The notes: generated by a model from the sequence alone, not told the origin. Shown: positions 9,923 to 19,764, counted from the stretch's first letter. The stretch: 64,000 bases of DNA from Lachnospiraceae bacterium (GCA_017938145.1 JAGBCB010000040.1:1-64000), one strand, 5' to 3'. Numbers and translations are program-made.

Positions 9923-9932
9923 TTTCTTTTCT

Positions 9933-11009
9933 TTACTTCAGCAACCCCATCCACCGAAACATCAATTTGGCAATGTTTTTGCTCATCTCTGCCTTTAATG
10001 CGGCTTCCTCTTCTTCTGTCATGGAAAGTACATTTAACTGCTTTCCCACAAGTGGTGTAATCTCATTTTGTGCTGCCTTTAAATAGCCCTTTACGCCCCA
10101 TTCTTTCTGATTTGCCAAGACCTCCAGTGAAAACTCTCCGTTCCCGGAAGGAAGCATGGTAAAACTGCCCGGGCAGGTAATGGTTATACCATCTTCTTCT
10201 ATCTCCGATGTCCATTGGGCACGGATGCTGACCATCCTCTCTTTGCATACATGGAAAGTCAGTGACACCTTACCGGTAAGGTTTGGTGCCACACCGGCTT
10301 TTACACCATAGGCACTGAATTCTTCCAACATAGCACCAATAAACCCTTTCACATTTTCGGCAGGAAGCTCTGCCTTGTACACCCGGCAATTGTATCGCAC
10401 ACCGTTAATACGGAGTTCCTCTTTTTTACCCTTCTTTATTTCGGTATCTGCCAGATACTCCTCGTAAGCAGTACCCAGCCCCTCTAAGAGTTCTCCTGCC
10501 TGTTCACTGTCAATGAAATCCTCTGTAATATCTTCTGCATCATATGTTCCCATCAGGACTGCGCTGAAAAGCTTTGGCACCGATACCTGCCACCGTTCCT
10601 TATCTGCATAGGCATTCGCCGTAAGCAGTTTATTGTCTGAAACCAAAAGATCCAACGTAGCGTTTACTTCCCGCTCCGGATTAGACTTGGCAAATAACCG
10701 TAATGTTACATCCGCAAGAGACATACCTCCACCGATTCCCAATGTATCCAGGGATATTTCCTGTCCGGACACTTCCAAGGAAAGCTCGCCGCCCTGCTCC
10801 TGCACCTCTTCCAACAGCTCGGAACTGTCCGTAACAAAGGTATTGATGAGGGCAACCCCAACTGCCGTTTTTGCTCCGGTGAGGCCGCCCGCATAGGCAA
10901 TTCCTACAGTGCCGCAGCCAAGCAGGGCTACTATGGCACCCCCTGTTGCTACCTTTGCTGCCATTGAAGATGCCAGCTTATTCTTAAGTTTTGTAAAGAA
11001 ACCCATCAT
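9933..11009 (-). CDS. Membrane-anchored extracellular protein of unknown function
   Basis: About 358 residues. The start at ATG 11009 (or 11006) follows AAAGGAG by 5 (or 8) nt. A basic N-terminus (FFTKLKNKLASSMAAK) is followed by one hydrophobic helix (VATGGAIVALLGCGTVGIAYAGG), probably an uncleaved anchor, and then a soluble mixed alpha/beta domain with no recognised motif. The C-terminus is acidic then basic. It lies 46 nt after the lacZ stop and may be co-transcribed with it. I do not recognise the family. Confidence 0.75.
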   Translation of the reverse strand: MMGFFTKLKNKLASSMAAKVATGGAIVALLGCGTVGIAYAGGLTGAKTAVGVALINTFVTDSSELLEEVQEQGGELSLEVSGQEISLDTLGIGGGMSLADVTLRLFAKSNPEREVNATLDLLVSDNKLLTANAYADKERWQVSVPKLFSAVLMGTYDAEDITEDFIDSEQAGELLEGLGTAYEEYLADTEIKKGKKEELRINGVRYNCRVYKAELPAENVKGFIGAMLEEFSAYGVKAGVAPNLTGKVSLTFHVCKERMVSIRAQWTSEIEEDGITITCPGSFTMLPSGNGEFSLEVLANQKEWGVKGYLKAAQNEITPLVGKQLNVLSMTEEEEAALKAEMSKNIAKLMFRWMGLLK

Positions 11010-11055
11010 TCCAGCTCCTTTCACAATCAAGGCAAAACCAAACAGCCGTAACAGA

Positions 11056-14000
11056 TTAACAGCCCGCCATTACAAATTCAAAATGAACCGGCTTTGTTAC
11101 ATCAATAAAATACTCGTCGTGAGGTCTTGCACCCCAGCTGTCGTCACCGGCAATACCGGTCTGTGCAAGCATAATTCTCACCACCGTAGCATTGCTTTCC
11201 GGCAGCTCCGTATGGTGCAGTGCACTTTCCATTTCCTGCGGGGTATACGGCAGTACGGAAAGTTCAAACTTATCTCCCGCAAACTGCACACCCACGCCGC
11301 GGTTATCCGTTACCTTGGCATAACGCACACCGGTACGGTTACCGCATTCCTGCGGAAGCAGATACGGTGTCATATTATCCTTTGCAGTAGTCTTATGCAA
11401 ACCAAGCTTTGCGCCCTTATTTCTGTCACAATAATTTTCTTCCGGACCAAGACCATAGTAAATGACCTTATCAAAATCTGCAGGAAGTCTCATCATCAGG
11501 CCGAATTCCGGCATAACACTAAGTCCTTCCACCGGAACATAATCCATAATCACACGGATTTTTCCGCTGCCGTCCACACGGTATTCCACGGTACAACCGG
11601 CTTCCGGACTGGTTGGGAATTTGTATTCGTAAGTAAGAACCACTTCTTTTCCCTTGGAATACTGACAGCCTGTAACACCTGCATACTGGCTTGCCAGTTT
11701 CCACTGACCGTGAAGCTTTGGCATACGCCAGCCTCTGTCATTATCGGTAACCGCACGGTAGAAGTTCGGCACCGGAGCGCCAAGAAGCAGTTCTTTTCCT
11801 GCATACTTCATGGATACCAGGGTGTTACCGCCCCTTGCAAAAATATAATGGAAGTGGCGTCCCTTTACACCAATATTGGAAGGACTCTCCACAAAAATTG
11901 GTGCATCATCGGTATTGCCTGCTGCTTCCACTGCTTCTGTCAGCAGGTCAAGTCCAACAGCCTCTGTTTTTACGCTATAAGTATATTGCCCGAAAGATAC
12001 CTCATGACCGGCCTTTGCCCAAAGAGTATCCTCCTTCAGACAGAAGGACACGGTAATGGTATATTCACCGGCTTCGGTCGCCTTCTTCACTGCCTTAACA
12101 AAGTCCTTTGGAAGGGAAACTTCAGCTTCGGTCTGCGGAGCCACGTCTGCGCTAAAGCATTCCTTTGCCAACAGTACACCCTCTTTCTCCAGGGTTGCCA
12201 CTGCTGTATAATCATTTACGTTTCTAAATAAGTGGTCGTTAAAAATGGTTACGGTTTCTTTTCCCGGATTTACCAAAATGTTGCGGTAATTAAACTTAAC
12301 CTCCTGCATCTTCGGCGTAGCGCTACGGTCAGCAAAAGCAATACCGTTGCCGCAGAAGTTGCCGTCATTCGGACGGTCACCGTAGTCGCCGCCGTATCCG
12401 AAAAATTCCTTACCGGTGCGGCTCTTTAAGCGGAAGGCCTGGTCAATATAGTCCCAGATAAAACCACCCTGATAGCGGGGCTCTCTTCTTGCTAAATCGG
12501 TATATTTGTGCATGGCACCGTTGGAGTTACCCATGGAATGGGTGTATTCACAGCAAATAAAAGGCTTCTCCGGATGCTCTGCCAGGAATCTTTCAATATT
12601 CCAGACCTTAGAATACATCTGGCTTTCCATATCACTGATATCCGGCACACTTCTGTCGTTGAATACGCCCTCGTAATGCACCAGTCTGGTATTGTCTCTC
12701 TTATGGAACCAATCGGACATGGCCTTAATGTTCTTACCGCCAAAGGCTTCGTTACCGCAGGACCAAATCACAATACTTGGATGGTTCTTGTCTCTTTCCT
12801 GCATATTGCGGGCACGGTCCAATACAATGTCACGCCATGGCGCTGTGTTGCCCGGCACGGTATCCTTATCTGCCCAGCCCGGCTTACACCAGGTTCCGTG
12901 GGTTTCCAGATTAGTTTCGTCAATCACATAAAAACCGTACTCATCACATAAATCATAAAATACCGGTTGATTTGGATAATGGCTGGTACGGATAGCGTTG
13001 ATGTTGTTCTGCTTCATAGTATGAATATCCGTAAGAATTTCATCCAGTGTTAAGCTTCTGCCGTTATCACAGGAAAGCTCATGACGGTTGGTTCCCTTAA
13101 ACACAATACGCTTACCGTTAATCAGCATCAATCCGTCCTTCATTTCAAAACGGCGGAAGCCCACTCTCTGACGGATCATTTCCTGAAGAGTGCCTGCCTC
13201 GTCATATACCTCTAATACCAGTTCGTAAAGATTTGGGACTTCTGCACTCCATGCCTTTGGTGCCGCTACTGTTTCAAATGCTTTCTGCAGGGAAGACTTG
13301 CCCTTTAAACTGCCGGTAAGCACTGCTTTGTCTGCCGGTTTCAGCATTACGCCCTGACCGTTAAGCTCATACAACGCATAGGAAACTTTTCCTGCCCCCA
13401 TAAGCTCTGCTTCAATTTCCAAAGTACCGTCTGTATAGTTATCGGCGAGACCGGCCTTTACGAATAAATCCCGCACATGTACATTTGGCACAGTATATAA
13501 AAATACATCACGAAAAATACCGGAAAAGCGGAAGAAGTCCTGATCTTCCAGCCAGGAGCCGGAGCAATACTTAAACACCTGTACCGCCAGCTTATTCTCG
13601 CCCTTTTCTTTTATGTATGGAGTTAAATCAAAATCAGACGGTGTAAAGGTGTCTTCTGCATAACCCACGAATTTGCCGTTGCACCAAAGAGCCATGGCAC
13701 TCTCCACACCCTGGAAAGAAATGTACACCGGCTGTCCCTTCCATGCCTTGTCCACCGTAAAATAGGTTACATAGCTTGCCACCGGATGCTCCTCGACAGG
13801 AATCTGTCCCGGCTTAATGAGCTCATGGCCGTCCCACGGATACATAACATTTACATACTGGGGCGCACCATATCCCTGCAACTGGATACTGCCCGGAACC
13901 CGGATGTCATCCCAACTGTCGCAATTTACTTCTTCTTTTTCAAAGCCAGGGAGAGCCTGGGCCAAATTCTTTGCGAAGTGGAACTTCCAGATGCCGTTCA

Positions 14001-14136
14001 AACTCTTTACAAAGCTGCTCTTTTTCAGCTCTGCTTCCTTTTTGTTTTTGTAAAACGCATGGCTGGAATGTGCCGCCAAACGGTTGATTTGATACACCTT
14101 TGGATCTGCCAACAAATTGTAATTAAAATTCTCCAT
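11056..14136 (-). CDS. lacZ: Beta-galactosidase, glycoside hydrolase family 2
   Basis: 1,026 residues, the usual LacZ length. Hydrolyses terminal beta-galactosides such as lactose by a retaining mechanism. The N-terminal sugar-binding jelly roll is followed by Ig-like domains, the TIM barrel and the Bgal_small_N domain (from about 740). The acid/base Glu lies in the NEAFGG motif (about 463) and the nucleophile Glu in CCEYTHSMGNS (about 528); GTNRHE and RTSHYP barrel motifs are also present. GGGAGG precedes the ATG. No signal peptide, so cytoplasmic. There is no sugar transporter or regulator beside it; control may reside only in its own promoter. Confidence 0.96.
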   Translation of the reverse strand: MENFNYNLLADPKVYQINRLAAHSSHAFYKNKKEAELKKSSFVKSLNGIWKFHFAKNLAQALPGFEKEEVNCDSWDDIRVPGSIQLQGYGAPQYVNVMYPWDGHELIKPGQIPVEEHPVASYVTYFTVDKAWKGQPVYISFQGVESAMALWCNGKFVGYAEDTFTPSDFDLTPYIKEKGENKLAVQVFKYCSGSWLEDQDFFRFSGIFRDVFLYTVPNVHVRDLFVKAGLADNYTDGTLEIEAELMGAGKVSYALYELNGQGVMLKPADKAVLTGSLKGKSSLQKAFETVAAPKAWSAEVPNLYELVLEVYDEAGTLQEMIRQRVGFRRFEMKDGLMLINGKRIVFKGTNRHELSCDNGRSLTLDEILTDIHTMKQNNINAIRTSHYPNQPVFYDLCDEYGFYVIDETNLETHGTWCKPGWADKDTVPGNTAPWRDIVLDRARNMQERDKNHPSIVIWSCGNEAFGGKNIKAMSDWFHKRDNTRLVHYEGVFNDRSVPDISDMESQMYSKVWNIERFLAEHPEKPFICCEYTHSMGNSNGAMHKYTDLARREPRYQGGFIWDYIDQAFRLKSRTGKEFFGYGGDYGDRPNDGNFCGNGIAFADRSATPKMQEVKFNYRNILVNPGKETVTIFNDHLFRNVNDYTAVATLEKEGVLLAKECFSADVAPQTEAEVSLPKDFVKAVKKATEAGEYTITVSFCLKEDTLWAKAGHEVSFGQYTYSVKTEAVGLDLLTEAVEAAGNTDDAPIFVESPSNIGVKGRHFHYIFARGGNTLVSMKYAGKELLLGAPVPNFYRAVTDNDRGWRMPKLHGQWKLASQYAGVTGCQYSKGKEVVLTYEYKFPTSPEAGCTVEYRVDGSGKIRVIMDYVPVEGLSVMPEFGLMMRLPADFDKVIYYGLGPEENYCDRNKGAKLGLHKTTAKDNMTPYLLPQECGNRTGVRYAKVTDNRGVGVQFAGDKFELSVLPYTPQEMESALHHTELPESNATVVRIMLAQTGIAGDDSWGARPHDEYFIDVTKPVHFEFVMAGC

Positions 14137-14171
14137 AGATACCTCCCGAAAAGATTCATTTTCTGTATTGA

Positions 14172-14200
14172 ATTATACTGCAAAAGCCAGTAAAATACAA
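14172..14200 (-). promoter_or_regulatory. Predicted lacZ promoter
   Basis: TTGTAT (14200-14195), 17-bp spacer, TATAAT (14177-14172) on the minus strand, 36 bp upstream of the lacZ start. Confidence 0.65.
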
Positions 14201-14232
14201 CTATAGACTATTCCCTGGATTGGAGGTTTACC

Positions 14233-14922
14233 ATGAACGACAATATTCTGTTATCCTGGCTGATTAACAAAAATAACCGGTTCTTTACCTGGCTTACCAA
14301 CGGTGCCATCGGTGTGCTGTTCCTTATTTTTTTTATTTCCTTAGGCCTGGTTTTTGCCATTAACTTCCGCCCGTTTTACTATATGGGAATGGAGCGCATA
14401 TCAGAAGAAACCGATGCTCCCGTAGAAATGATAAAGGAAAATTATGATGCCCTGATTGACTGGTGCAGCCCGTTTTGCACCGAAGAACTGGATTTTCCGT
14501 CTTTACCGGAAAGCGCCAGTGGTATTTCCCACTTCGTAGAGGTAAAAGTTATTTTCAACATCTTTTTTGTCATGTTATTTGTAACACCTTTGTTTTTGGC
14601 AGGTTTGATTTTCATGCAGTATAAACGCGGCAGCTCTTTCTGGATGCTTGCATCACCGGTGATTGTTTGTGTTTTACCTCTGCTTATCGGTTTAGCCTGT
14701 GCCATCGACTTTAACCGCATTTTTGTACTGTTCCATCAAATCGTATTCAACAACGATGACTGGCTCTTTTCTCCAACGGAAGACCCGATCATCCTCTTCT
14801 TACCGGAGCGGTTCTTTATGCAGTGTGCCCTGATTATTGTGGGTACGGTTCTGCTTGGTTGCATCGTTCTGCTCGCTCTGTATTTTGTACATAAAAACAA
14901 GCAGAAGAATCTTGTGCAGTAA
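14233..14922 (+). CDS. TIGR01906/DUF1461-like integral membrane protein
   Basis: 229 residues with four predicted membrane helices (about 26-46, 100-122, 135-155, 195-218). The large external loop after helix 1 is acidic and contains the motif NYDALIDW. The segment FHQIVFNNDDWLFSP...ILFLPERFF is characteristic of the TIGR01906 family of Firmicutes membrane proteins. TGGAGG precedes the ATG by 7 nt. Function is unknown. It is read divergently from lacZ and is followed after 53 nt by the dCMP deaminase gene. Confidence 0.82.
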   Translation: MNDNILLSWLINKNNRFFTWLTNGAIGVLFLIFFISLGLVFAINFRPFYYMGMERISEETDAPVEMIKENYDALIDWCSPFCTEELDFPSLPESASGISHFVEVKVIFNIFFVMLFVTPLFLAGLIFMQYKRGSSFWMLASPVIVCVLPLLIGLACAIDFNRIFVLFHQIVFNNDDWLFSPTEDPIILFLPERFFMQCALIIVGTVLLGCIVLLALYFVHKNKQKNLVQ

Positions 14923-14975
14923 TGCATTTCATGATACACTGGATTTAATCGAACAAAAGAAAGGACGGCACTCAA

Positions 14976-15455
14976 ATGAAACGTCAGGATTATTTAAAAT
15001 GGGATGAATATTTTATGGGAATCGCCCTGCTCTCCGCCCAGAGAAGTAAGGACCCAAGCACCAGTGTTGGCTGTTGTATTGTCAGCAAAGACAACAAAAT
15101 TCTTTCCGTAGGCTACAACGGCATGCCTGCCGGATGCTCCGATGATGAATTCCCATGGGAAAGAGAAGGTGCACCGCTAGACACCAAGTACCTTTATGTA
15201 TGCCATGCCGAATTAAATGCTATTTTAAATTATACCGGCAGCGACATTAAGGGTGCCAAGGTTTACACCACCTTATTCCCTTGTAACGAATGTACTAAGG
15301 CCCTGATTCAGTCCGGCGTAGGCGAAGTGATTTACTACTCCGATAAATATCACAACACCGATTCCACCACCGCATCCCGCCGAATGTTTGACGCCGCCGG
15401 AATCAAGTACCACAAGTATGAACCAATTAATAAATTAATCACCTTACCGCTGTAA
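14976..15455 (+). CDS. Deoxycytidylate (dCMP) deaminase
   Basis: 159 residues. Zinc-dependent deamination of dCMP to dUMP, feeding dTMP synthesis. The Zn-binding and catalytic motifs are CHAELNA (His and Glu, about 76-80) and PCNECTK (two Cys, about 101-107); the N-terminal [24 protein letters not shown] matches the family in sense and length. The related ComEB group shares this fold. AAAGGA lies 11 nt before the ATG. The gene ends at a bidirectional terminator. Confidence 0.93.
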   Translation: MKRQDYLKWDEYFMGIALLSAQRSKDPSTSVGCCIVSKDNKILSVGYNGMPAGCSDDEFPWEREGAPLDTKYLYVCHAELNAILNYTGSDIKGAKVYTTLFPCNECTKALIQSGVGEVIYYSDKYHNTDSTTASRRMFDAAGIKYHKYEPINKLITLPL

Positions 15456-15487
15456 AATAAATTACATACAAGTTTTTCTATAAGCAA

Positions 15488-15541
15488 AAAATAAATCCAC
15501 GACCAGAACGTCAGCGTTAGCGGTTCTGCCGTGGATTTATT
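15488..15541. terminator. Bidirectional terminator between convergent genes
   Basis: A long hairpin (AATAAATCCACG pairing with CGTGGATTTATT, plus CAGAACG with CGGTTCTG) flanked by A-runs on one side and T-runs on the other. It serves the dCMP deaminase gene on the plus strand and the lipoprotein gene, whose stop codon it abuts, on the minus strand. Confidence 0.85.
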
Positions 15542-16678
15542 TTACTTACTGGATATTATAACTGCATTATAATGCTGTTCGGCATATCTTTGATAATATT
15601 TTACCATGTCAAATTCTACGATGCCGCGAAGCGGGTCTGCCACAATAACAGTTTCTCTTGTACCGTTATAACCGATAAGAACCGTACAATGCTCATAGCC
15701 CTGCCACTGGATCAGTTCGCCGTTGATTTCCCACTCTGCAGTCACCTTAGACTCTACCAGATTGGTGGTTCCCCAAACGATAACAGGAGTACCGTTTTTT
15801 ACAAAATTAAGCATATCCTCCATGGTGCTGCCGGAAACATCCATTGCCTTTTTTCTGGTGTTTCCTTTATCAGCAAAATAGCGGTTTGCCGCTTCTACAA
15901 TAACCGGAGCATAGCATCCGTAGCTACCTTCTGCCACCTTAGGGTCACCCAGGTACGCCTCATACGGAGATGCACTACCCGGTTCCGCCAGCGTAAGATA
16001 ATTTTCTGCCAGGGATACTTTATCCGGATAATCTCCCAAATAATTTAACACAATGGCTAAACAGGTAATTTCCGGCCCAGCAGGAAGATCCGGCTTCTGC
16101 AAAATATTCCGGACACCCAGCATAATTACATCTTCATTATTCAAAATTGCTTCATATGCATATTTTGAAGTATCTAAATGAACCGTAGCAACTACTTTTG
16201 GACGTTCTGTTGTTAAAAAGTCACTTCTGACATAGGCATAATCACTGTTATAACTTACCTTGGACCAACCGTTTTCCAAAACAGCCACACGATGAATCTG
16301 GTCGTTTTCATATAAACCGCCTACCACCAGGGACTCTGCATTCCATTTTGCCCGGATGTTTACCGTAGAAGTAGCATATACCAATTCATCTACTCTTTCT
16401 CCCGGCGGCTCAATGTTTGCCGGAGTCGGTGTTGGTGTTGGTGTCAGGGTCGGCGTTGGAGATAAGGTTGGTTCCGGGCTTGGTGTTGCCGTTAAAATTC
16501 GTATAGAAACATTGCCATTATCTTTGTAGGAATCCTGACCGGTAGAAAGCACATCACCAATCATGGCATCAAAACGGTCGGATGCTGTTTCCAATACACG
16601 GGCACAACCGGTAATTCCCAGTGCAAGTACTGCCGCTCCCATCCAAAGAATTATTCTATTTCTGATTTTACTGTTCAT
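15542..16678 (-). CDS. Lipoprotein with SH3-like and C39-type peptidase-like domains; catalytic Cys absent
   Basis: 378 residues. Lipobox ITGC (Cys25) after a hydrophobic signal; Pro/Thr linker (about 66-90); SH3b-like domain (STVNIRAKW...VLENGWSKVSY, about 100-155); and a C-terminal peptidase_C39_2-like domain (about 165-378). In that family the catalytic loop reads roughly LPTGCExTSLxMVLNY; here it is LPAGPEITCLAIVLNY, so Pro stands at the Cys position and a Cys appears four residues later. The His motif is kept (GYEHCTVLIGYN) and so is an ADP-type Asp. The protein would be tethered outside the membrane; it may be a non-catalytic binding protein or use the shifted Cys. It has its own strong promoter. 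Confidence 0.82.
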   Translation of the reverse strand: MNSKIRNRIILWMGAAVLALGITGCARVLETASDRFDAMIGDVLSTGQDSYKDNGNVSIRILTATPSPEPTLSPTPTLTPTPTPTPANIEPPGERVDELVYATSTVNIRAKWNAESLVVGGLYENDQIHRVAVLENGWSKVSYNSDYAYVRSDFLTTERPKVVATVHLDTSKYAYEAILNNEDVIMLGVRNILQKPDLPAGPEITCLAIVLNYLGDYPDKVSLAENYLTLAEPGSASPYEAYLGDPKVAEGSYGCYAPVIVEAANRYFADKGNTRKKAMDVSGSTMEDMLNFVKNGTPVIVWGTTNLVESKVTAEWEINGELIQWQGYEHCTVLIGYNGTRETVIVADPLRGIVEFDMVKYYQRYAEQHYNAVIISSK

Positions 16679-16723
16679 GTATATCCATCCTAACTCTGTT
16701 TATCTGAAGATTTCTGCTAATTT

Positions 16724-16752
16724 ATTGTACCACGCTTTGTTGTTTCCGTCAA
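16724..16752 (-). promoter_or_regulatory. Predicted promoter of the C39-like lipoprotein gene
   Basis: TTGACG (16752-16747), 17-bp spacer, TACAAT (16729-16724) with an upstream TG (TGGTACAAT). The -35 overlaps the stop of the preceding LTA-synthase-like gene. Confidence 0.75.
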
Positions 16753-18839
16753 TTCGAGGCATTCTTTGGCAAATAGCTGTAATAATCCAAATCAATAATT
16801 CCCTTGGAAATTTTGAACCGGTTCTTCACAATCTGTTTCATAATGGTTATATAATCCGCCGGCAGTTCTTCATCCTTTCGGTAAATAACCTTACCGTCTG
16901 CGGCATTATACATAACACGGTCCGTTATAAAGCTTTTATCCTGAAACATTACCAGCCCTTCCGAGTCAGATAATATGTCCTTGCCCATGTATAACCTGGA
17001 ATCAAATTCCAGGCCAAACAAATTGGCGAGCGTAGGAGCAATATCAATGGCACTGCAACATTTTTCTACCTCCACCGGCTGTTTCATTGAAGGCGACCAA
17101 ATAATCAGAGTGCTCTTATAAAGTTCAAACTTTTCTTCTACTTCATGACCTGACAGTTCATCAATATACTGTTTATCCAAACCATACGGATAATGGTCGG
17201 TAGCGAGCGCAATTACCGTACGGTCGGCCACACCGGCAGCCTCTAACTGCTCTATCATATAGGTTAATGCCCGCTCCAATTCATAGTTACAGGCAATATA
17301 TGCTTTTGCACTATCCGAATACGGTAAATCTGCCACAACTTTCCGATTCTTATATGACATGCTGTTATCGTTAAAGGTATAGTCCATATGACCACTGACT
17401 GTCATATAATATACATGAAACGGCTCCTCTCCCAAATACTCCGGCATTGATAATTCCATCATTTCCAAGTCAGAACCGGGCCACTGCTTTTTCACATCCA
17501 AACCGTTTCCCCTTCCCTTGTACGTGTATCCCATGGCCGGATGTATTTTATGCCTGTCGTAATACTTGTAGGAATGATTATGATAGGAATTCGTTTTATA
17601 TCCCAGCTCTGCAAACATATGACCGAAACAAAATCTCATATCATGACCAATCATACGGCGCAGGCTGTAAAACTCATCCGGAAGAAGCCCGGTGCAATTT
17701 ACAAACTCTCCGTCTATGGTACTGGTAGACCAAAGCGGGGCATAATAATTCCGGAATACAAAGCCTTCGTTTGCCATCTTTAATAAAGTTGGTGTTACGC
17801 CTTCCTGCATGGCATACGGTGCAAAGCCTTCTGCAGTAATCAAAATCAGATTATAGCCCTCAAACATACCGGTATACATATTTTTTAACGTATATTCCTC
17901 GCTGGCAAAATATTCGTGGAGCAATTTAACTTCTTTATTTGTTTCAGCCGCTGCAAGAGCAGTAAAATCAATATTTAATACATTTGGAGATGTATCAAAC
18001 GGTACCGCTGTAGGTGTAGGACTTGCCGTAGGCACAGGACTAAGGGTCGGTGCCGGACTTAAGGTTGCAACAGGGCTTAACATAGGAACAGGATTCCGTG
18101 TAGGTATCGGACTAAGAGTCGGTGTCGGTGTAAGAGTCGGTACCGGTGTGTAGGTTACCGGGCGTTCTATAATAATAACATCATCCAGTTCTCCGGATAT
18201 ATCATCACCCTTTAGCAGACCTCGTATATCCTTTTCTGCATAAACCAGCATACCAAGCTGTTTGGCTCCCAGCATGCCGTTCCAGTCTTTTCGGTATAAA
18301 GAGTAAGCGGTATTTTCTCCGGTACCGCAGAGATACAGGCTTCCGTAGAATATACCGATTCCCAGCAGCCAACTACCCAGTAACAGCAGACGGTGCCTTA
18401 TCCCCTTTGTATCCAGGTCACAAAAGAAACAGAATAAAATGCAAAATCCTACCAAGAGAAATAAATACATTGCTAAAATTACTGCTTCTTCTTTTATGGC
18501 CGTAACTATGGTTTGCTTAAACTCCAACACATCCCCGCCCACAGCAAACACGGAGGCAAAAGAGAAAAACACATCAAATACATGATAATACACAACCTGC
18601 ACCATGTAATACAAACAAGCCAGACTATTTACCACACAATATACAATTTTCCCGGCAATTTCCGGTAAAAATCCGGATATAACGTAAACTGCCCCGCCAA
18701 CCAGGCCGGCATACAATATCATATGCACAGTCCCCAGACCATTGCCCAGCACAAAGCCCTGATAAACCAGTTCAAGCAATACGGGTAAGCCTAAACAAAA
18801 TCCCAGGCTCAACAGTTCTTGTTTGATATTTTCTTTCAT
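16749..18839 (-). CDS. LTA synthase-like membrane sulfatase-fold enzyme
   Basis: 696 residues. About five N-terminal membrane helices (up to about 170), a Pro/Thr/Ser linker (about 230-280), then an extracellular LtaS-type domain. Metal and nucleophile motifs: LILITAEGF (Glu), WSTSTIDGEF (Thr nucleophile, about 372), TVSGHMDY (His) and ATDHYPYG (Asp-His). LtaS family members transfer glycerol phosphate from phosphatidylglycerol to build lipoteichoic acid; related enzymes act on other phospho-head-groups, so the substrate is not certain. The long low-complexity linker between membrane and catalytic parts is unusual for LtaS. The ATG overlaps the dapF stop (ATGA). Confidence 0.88.
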   Translation of the reverse strand: MKENIKQELLSLGFCLGLPVLLELVYQGFVLGNGLGTVHMILYAGLVGGAVYVISGFLPEIAGKIVYCVVNSLACLYYMVQVVYYHVFDVFFSFASVFAVGGDVLEFKQTIVTAIKEEAVILAMYLFLLVGFCILFCFFCDLDTKGIRHRLLLLGSWLLGIGIFYGSLYLCGTGENTAYSLYRKDWNGMLGAKQLGMLVYAEKDIRGLLKGDDISGELDDVIIIERPVTYTPVPTLTPTPTLSPIPTRNPVPMLSPVATLSPAPTLSPVPTASPTPTAVPFDTSPNVLNIDFTALAAAETNKEVKLLHEYFASEEYTLKNMYTGMFEGYNLILITAEGFAPYAMQEGVTPTLLKMANEGFVFRNYYAPLWSTSTIDGEFVNCTGLLPDEFYSLRRMIGHDMRFCFGHMFAELGYKTNSYHNHSYKYYDRHKIHPAMGYTYKGRGNGLDVKKQWPGSDLEMMELSMPEYLGEEPFHVYYMTVSGHMDYTFNDNSMSYKNRKVVADLPYSDSAKAYIACNYELERALTYMIEQLEAAGVADRTVIALATDHYPYGLDKQYIDELSGHEVEEKFELYKSTLIIWSPSMKQPVEVEKCCSAIDIAPTLANLFGLEFDSRLYMGKDILSDSEGLVMFQDKSFITDRVMYNAADGKVIYRKDEELPADYITIMKQIVKNRFKISKGIIDLDYYSYLPKNASN

Positions 18840-19669
18840 TTTAACAATTCTCCGTCAAATACAACCACTGCCGGACCTGTCATAAAAATATGACCGGTTT
18901 CTTCGTCGTACTTAATGTGCAGGTCTCCGCCAAGAAGATGTACAGTTACTTCATTTTTGGTCTTTCCGTTTAACATACAGGCATATACGCTGGCACAGGC
19001 ACCGGTACCGCAGGCCAGGGTTTCACCACTGCCCCTTTCCCAGACACGCATATTGATTTCCGTATCACTGAGCACCTGGATAAACTCTGTATTGGTACGT
19101 TCCGGAAACATCGGATGATGTTCGAACACCGGTCCGATTTTCTCAAGTTCCACTGCCATGGTATCCTCCACAAAGGTAATGGCATGAGGATTTCCCATGG
19201 ACACACAGGTAAGTTCATACTCCCGGCCGCAAACCTCCACCGGCTTGGCAATTACAGCGTCTCCTTCTGCTACTACAGGCACCAGGGCAGGAGTTACAAT
19301 CGGAGCACCCATGTCTACCGTCACACTCGCCACCTTGCCGTTTTCCACCTGAAGCTTTAATGTTTTGATTCCCGCCAGGGTTTCTACCGTAATTACATCC
19401 TTATCCACAATGCCGTAATCATAGGAATATTTGCCCACACAACGCACACCATTACCGCACATCTGGGACTGGGAGCCATCGGCATTGTACATCACCATCT
19501 TAACATCTGCAACTTCCGAAGGACAAATTAAAATCAGTCCGTCGGAGCCCACTCCAAAGTTCCGGTTGCTGACCCGAATTGCCAGTTCCGGACCGTTTTC
19601 TACGGTTTCCTTAAAGCAATTGATATATACATAATCATTTCCGCATCCCTGCATCTTTGTAAATTTCAT
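18836..19669 (-). CDS. dapF: Diaminopimelate epimerase
   Basis: 277 residues. Interconverts LL- and meso-diaminopimelate for lysine and peptidoglycan synthesis without a cofactor. Both catalytic Cys are visible: MCGNGVRC (about 75) and ACGTGACA (about 218), as well as the conserved N-terminal KMQGCGNDY and GSGETLACG. Normal length. GGGAGG lies 7 nt before the ATG. It is translationally coupled with the downstream LTA-synthase-like gene, so both envelope functions are probably co-expressed. Confidence 0.96.
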   Translation of the reverse strand: MKFTKMQGCGNDYVYINCFKETVENGPELAIRVSNRNFGVGSDGLILICPSEVADVKMVMYNADGSQSQMCGNGVRCVGKYSYDYGIVDKDVITVETLAGIKTLKLQVENGKVASVTVDMGAPIVTPALVPVVAEGDAVIAKPVEVCGREYELTCVSMGNPHAITFVEDTMAVELEKIGPVFEHHPMFPERTNTEFIQVLSDTEINMRVWERGSGETLACGTGACASVYACMLNGKTKNEVTVHLLGGDLHIKYDEETGHIFMTGPAVVVFDGELLK

Positions 19670-19724
19670 TTATGTTCCTCCCGTGTCTGATAAATTTGTT
19701 ACTAATCATAGCACAAAATCAAAA

Positions 19725-19754
19725 GAAGGGAAAGCCTTTTTACGCTTTCCCTTC
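19725..19754 (-). terminator. Rho-independent terminator after the DUF4956 gene
   Basis: Minus-strand stem GAAGGGAAAGC / GCTTTCCCTTC with an 8-nt loop, followed by TTTTGATTTT. Confidence 0.85.
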
Positions 19755-19764
19755 CATAAACTTC

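Noticed and set aside
10909-12231. Long plus-strand ORF of 440 residues
   Set aside because: Antisense to lacZ (and its downstream gene); lacZ has all catalytic motifs and a ribosome site, and the plus-strand product has no recognisable domain.
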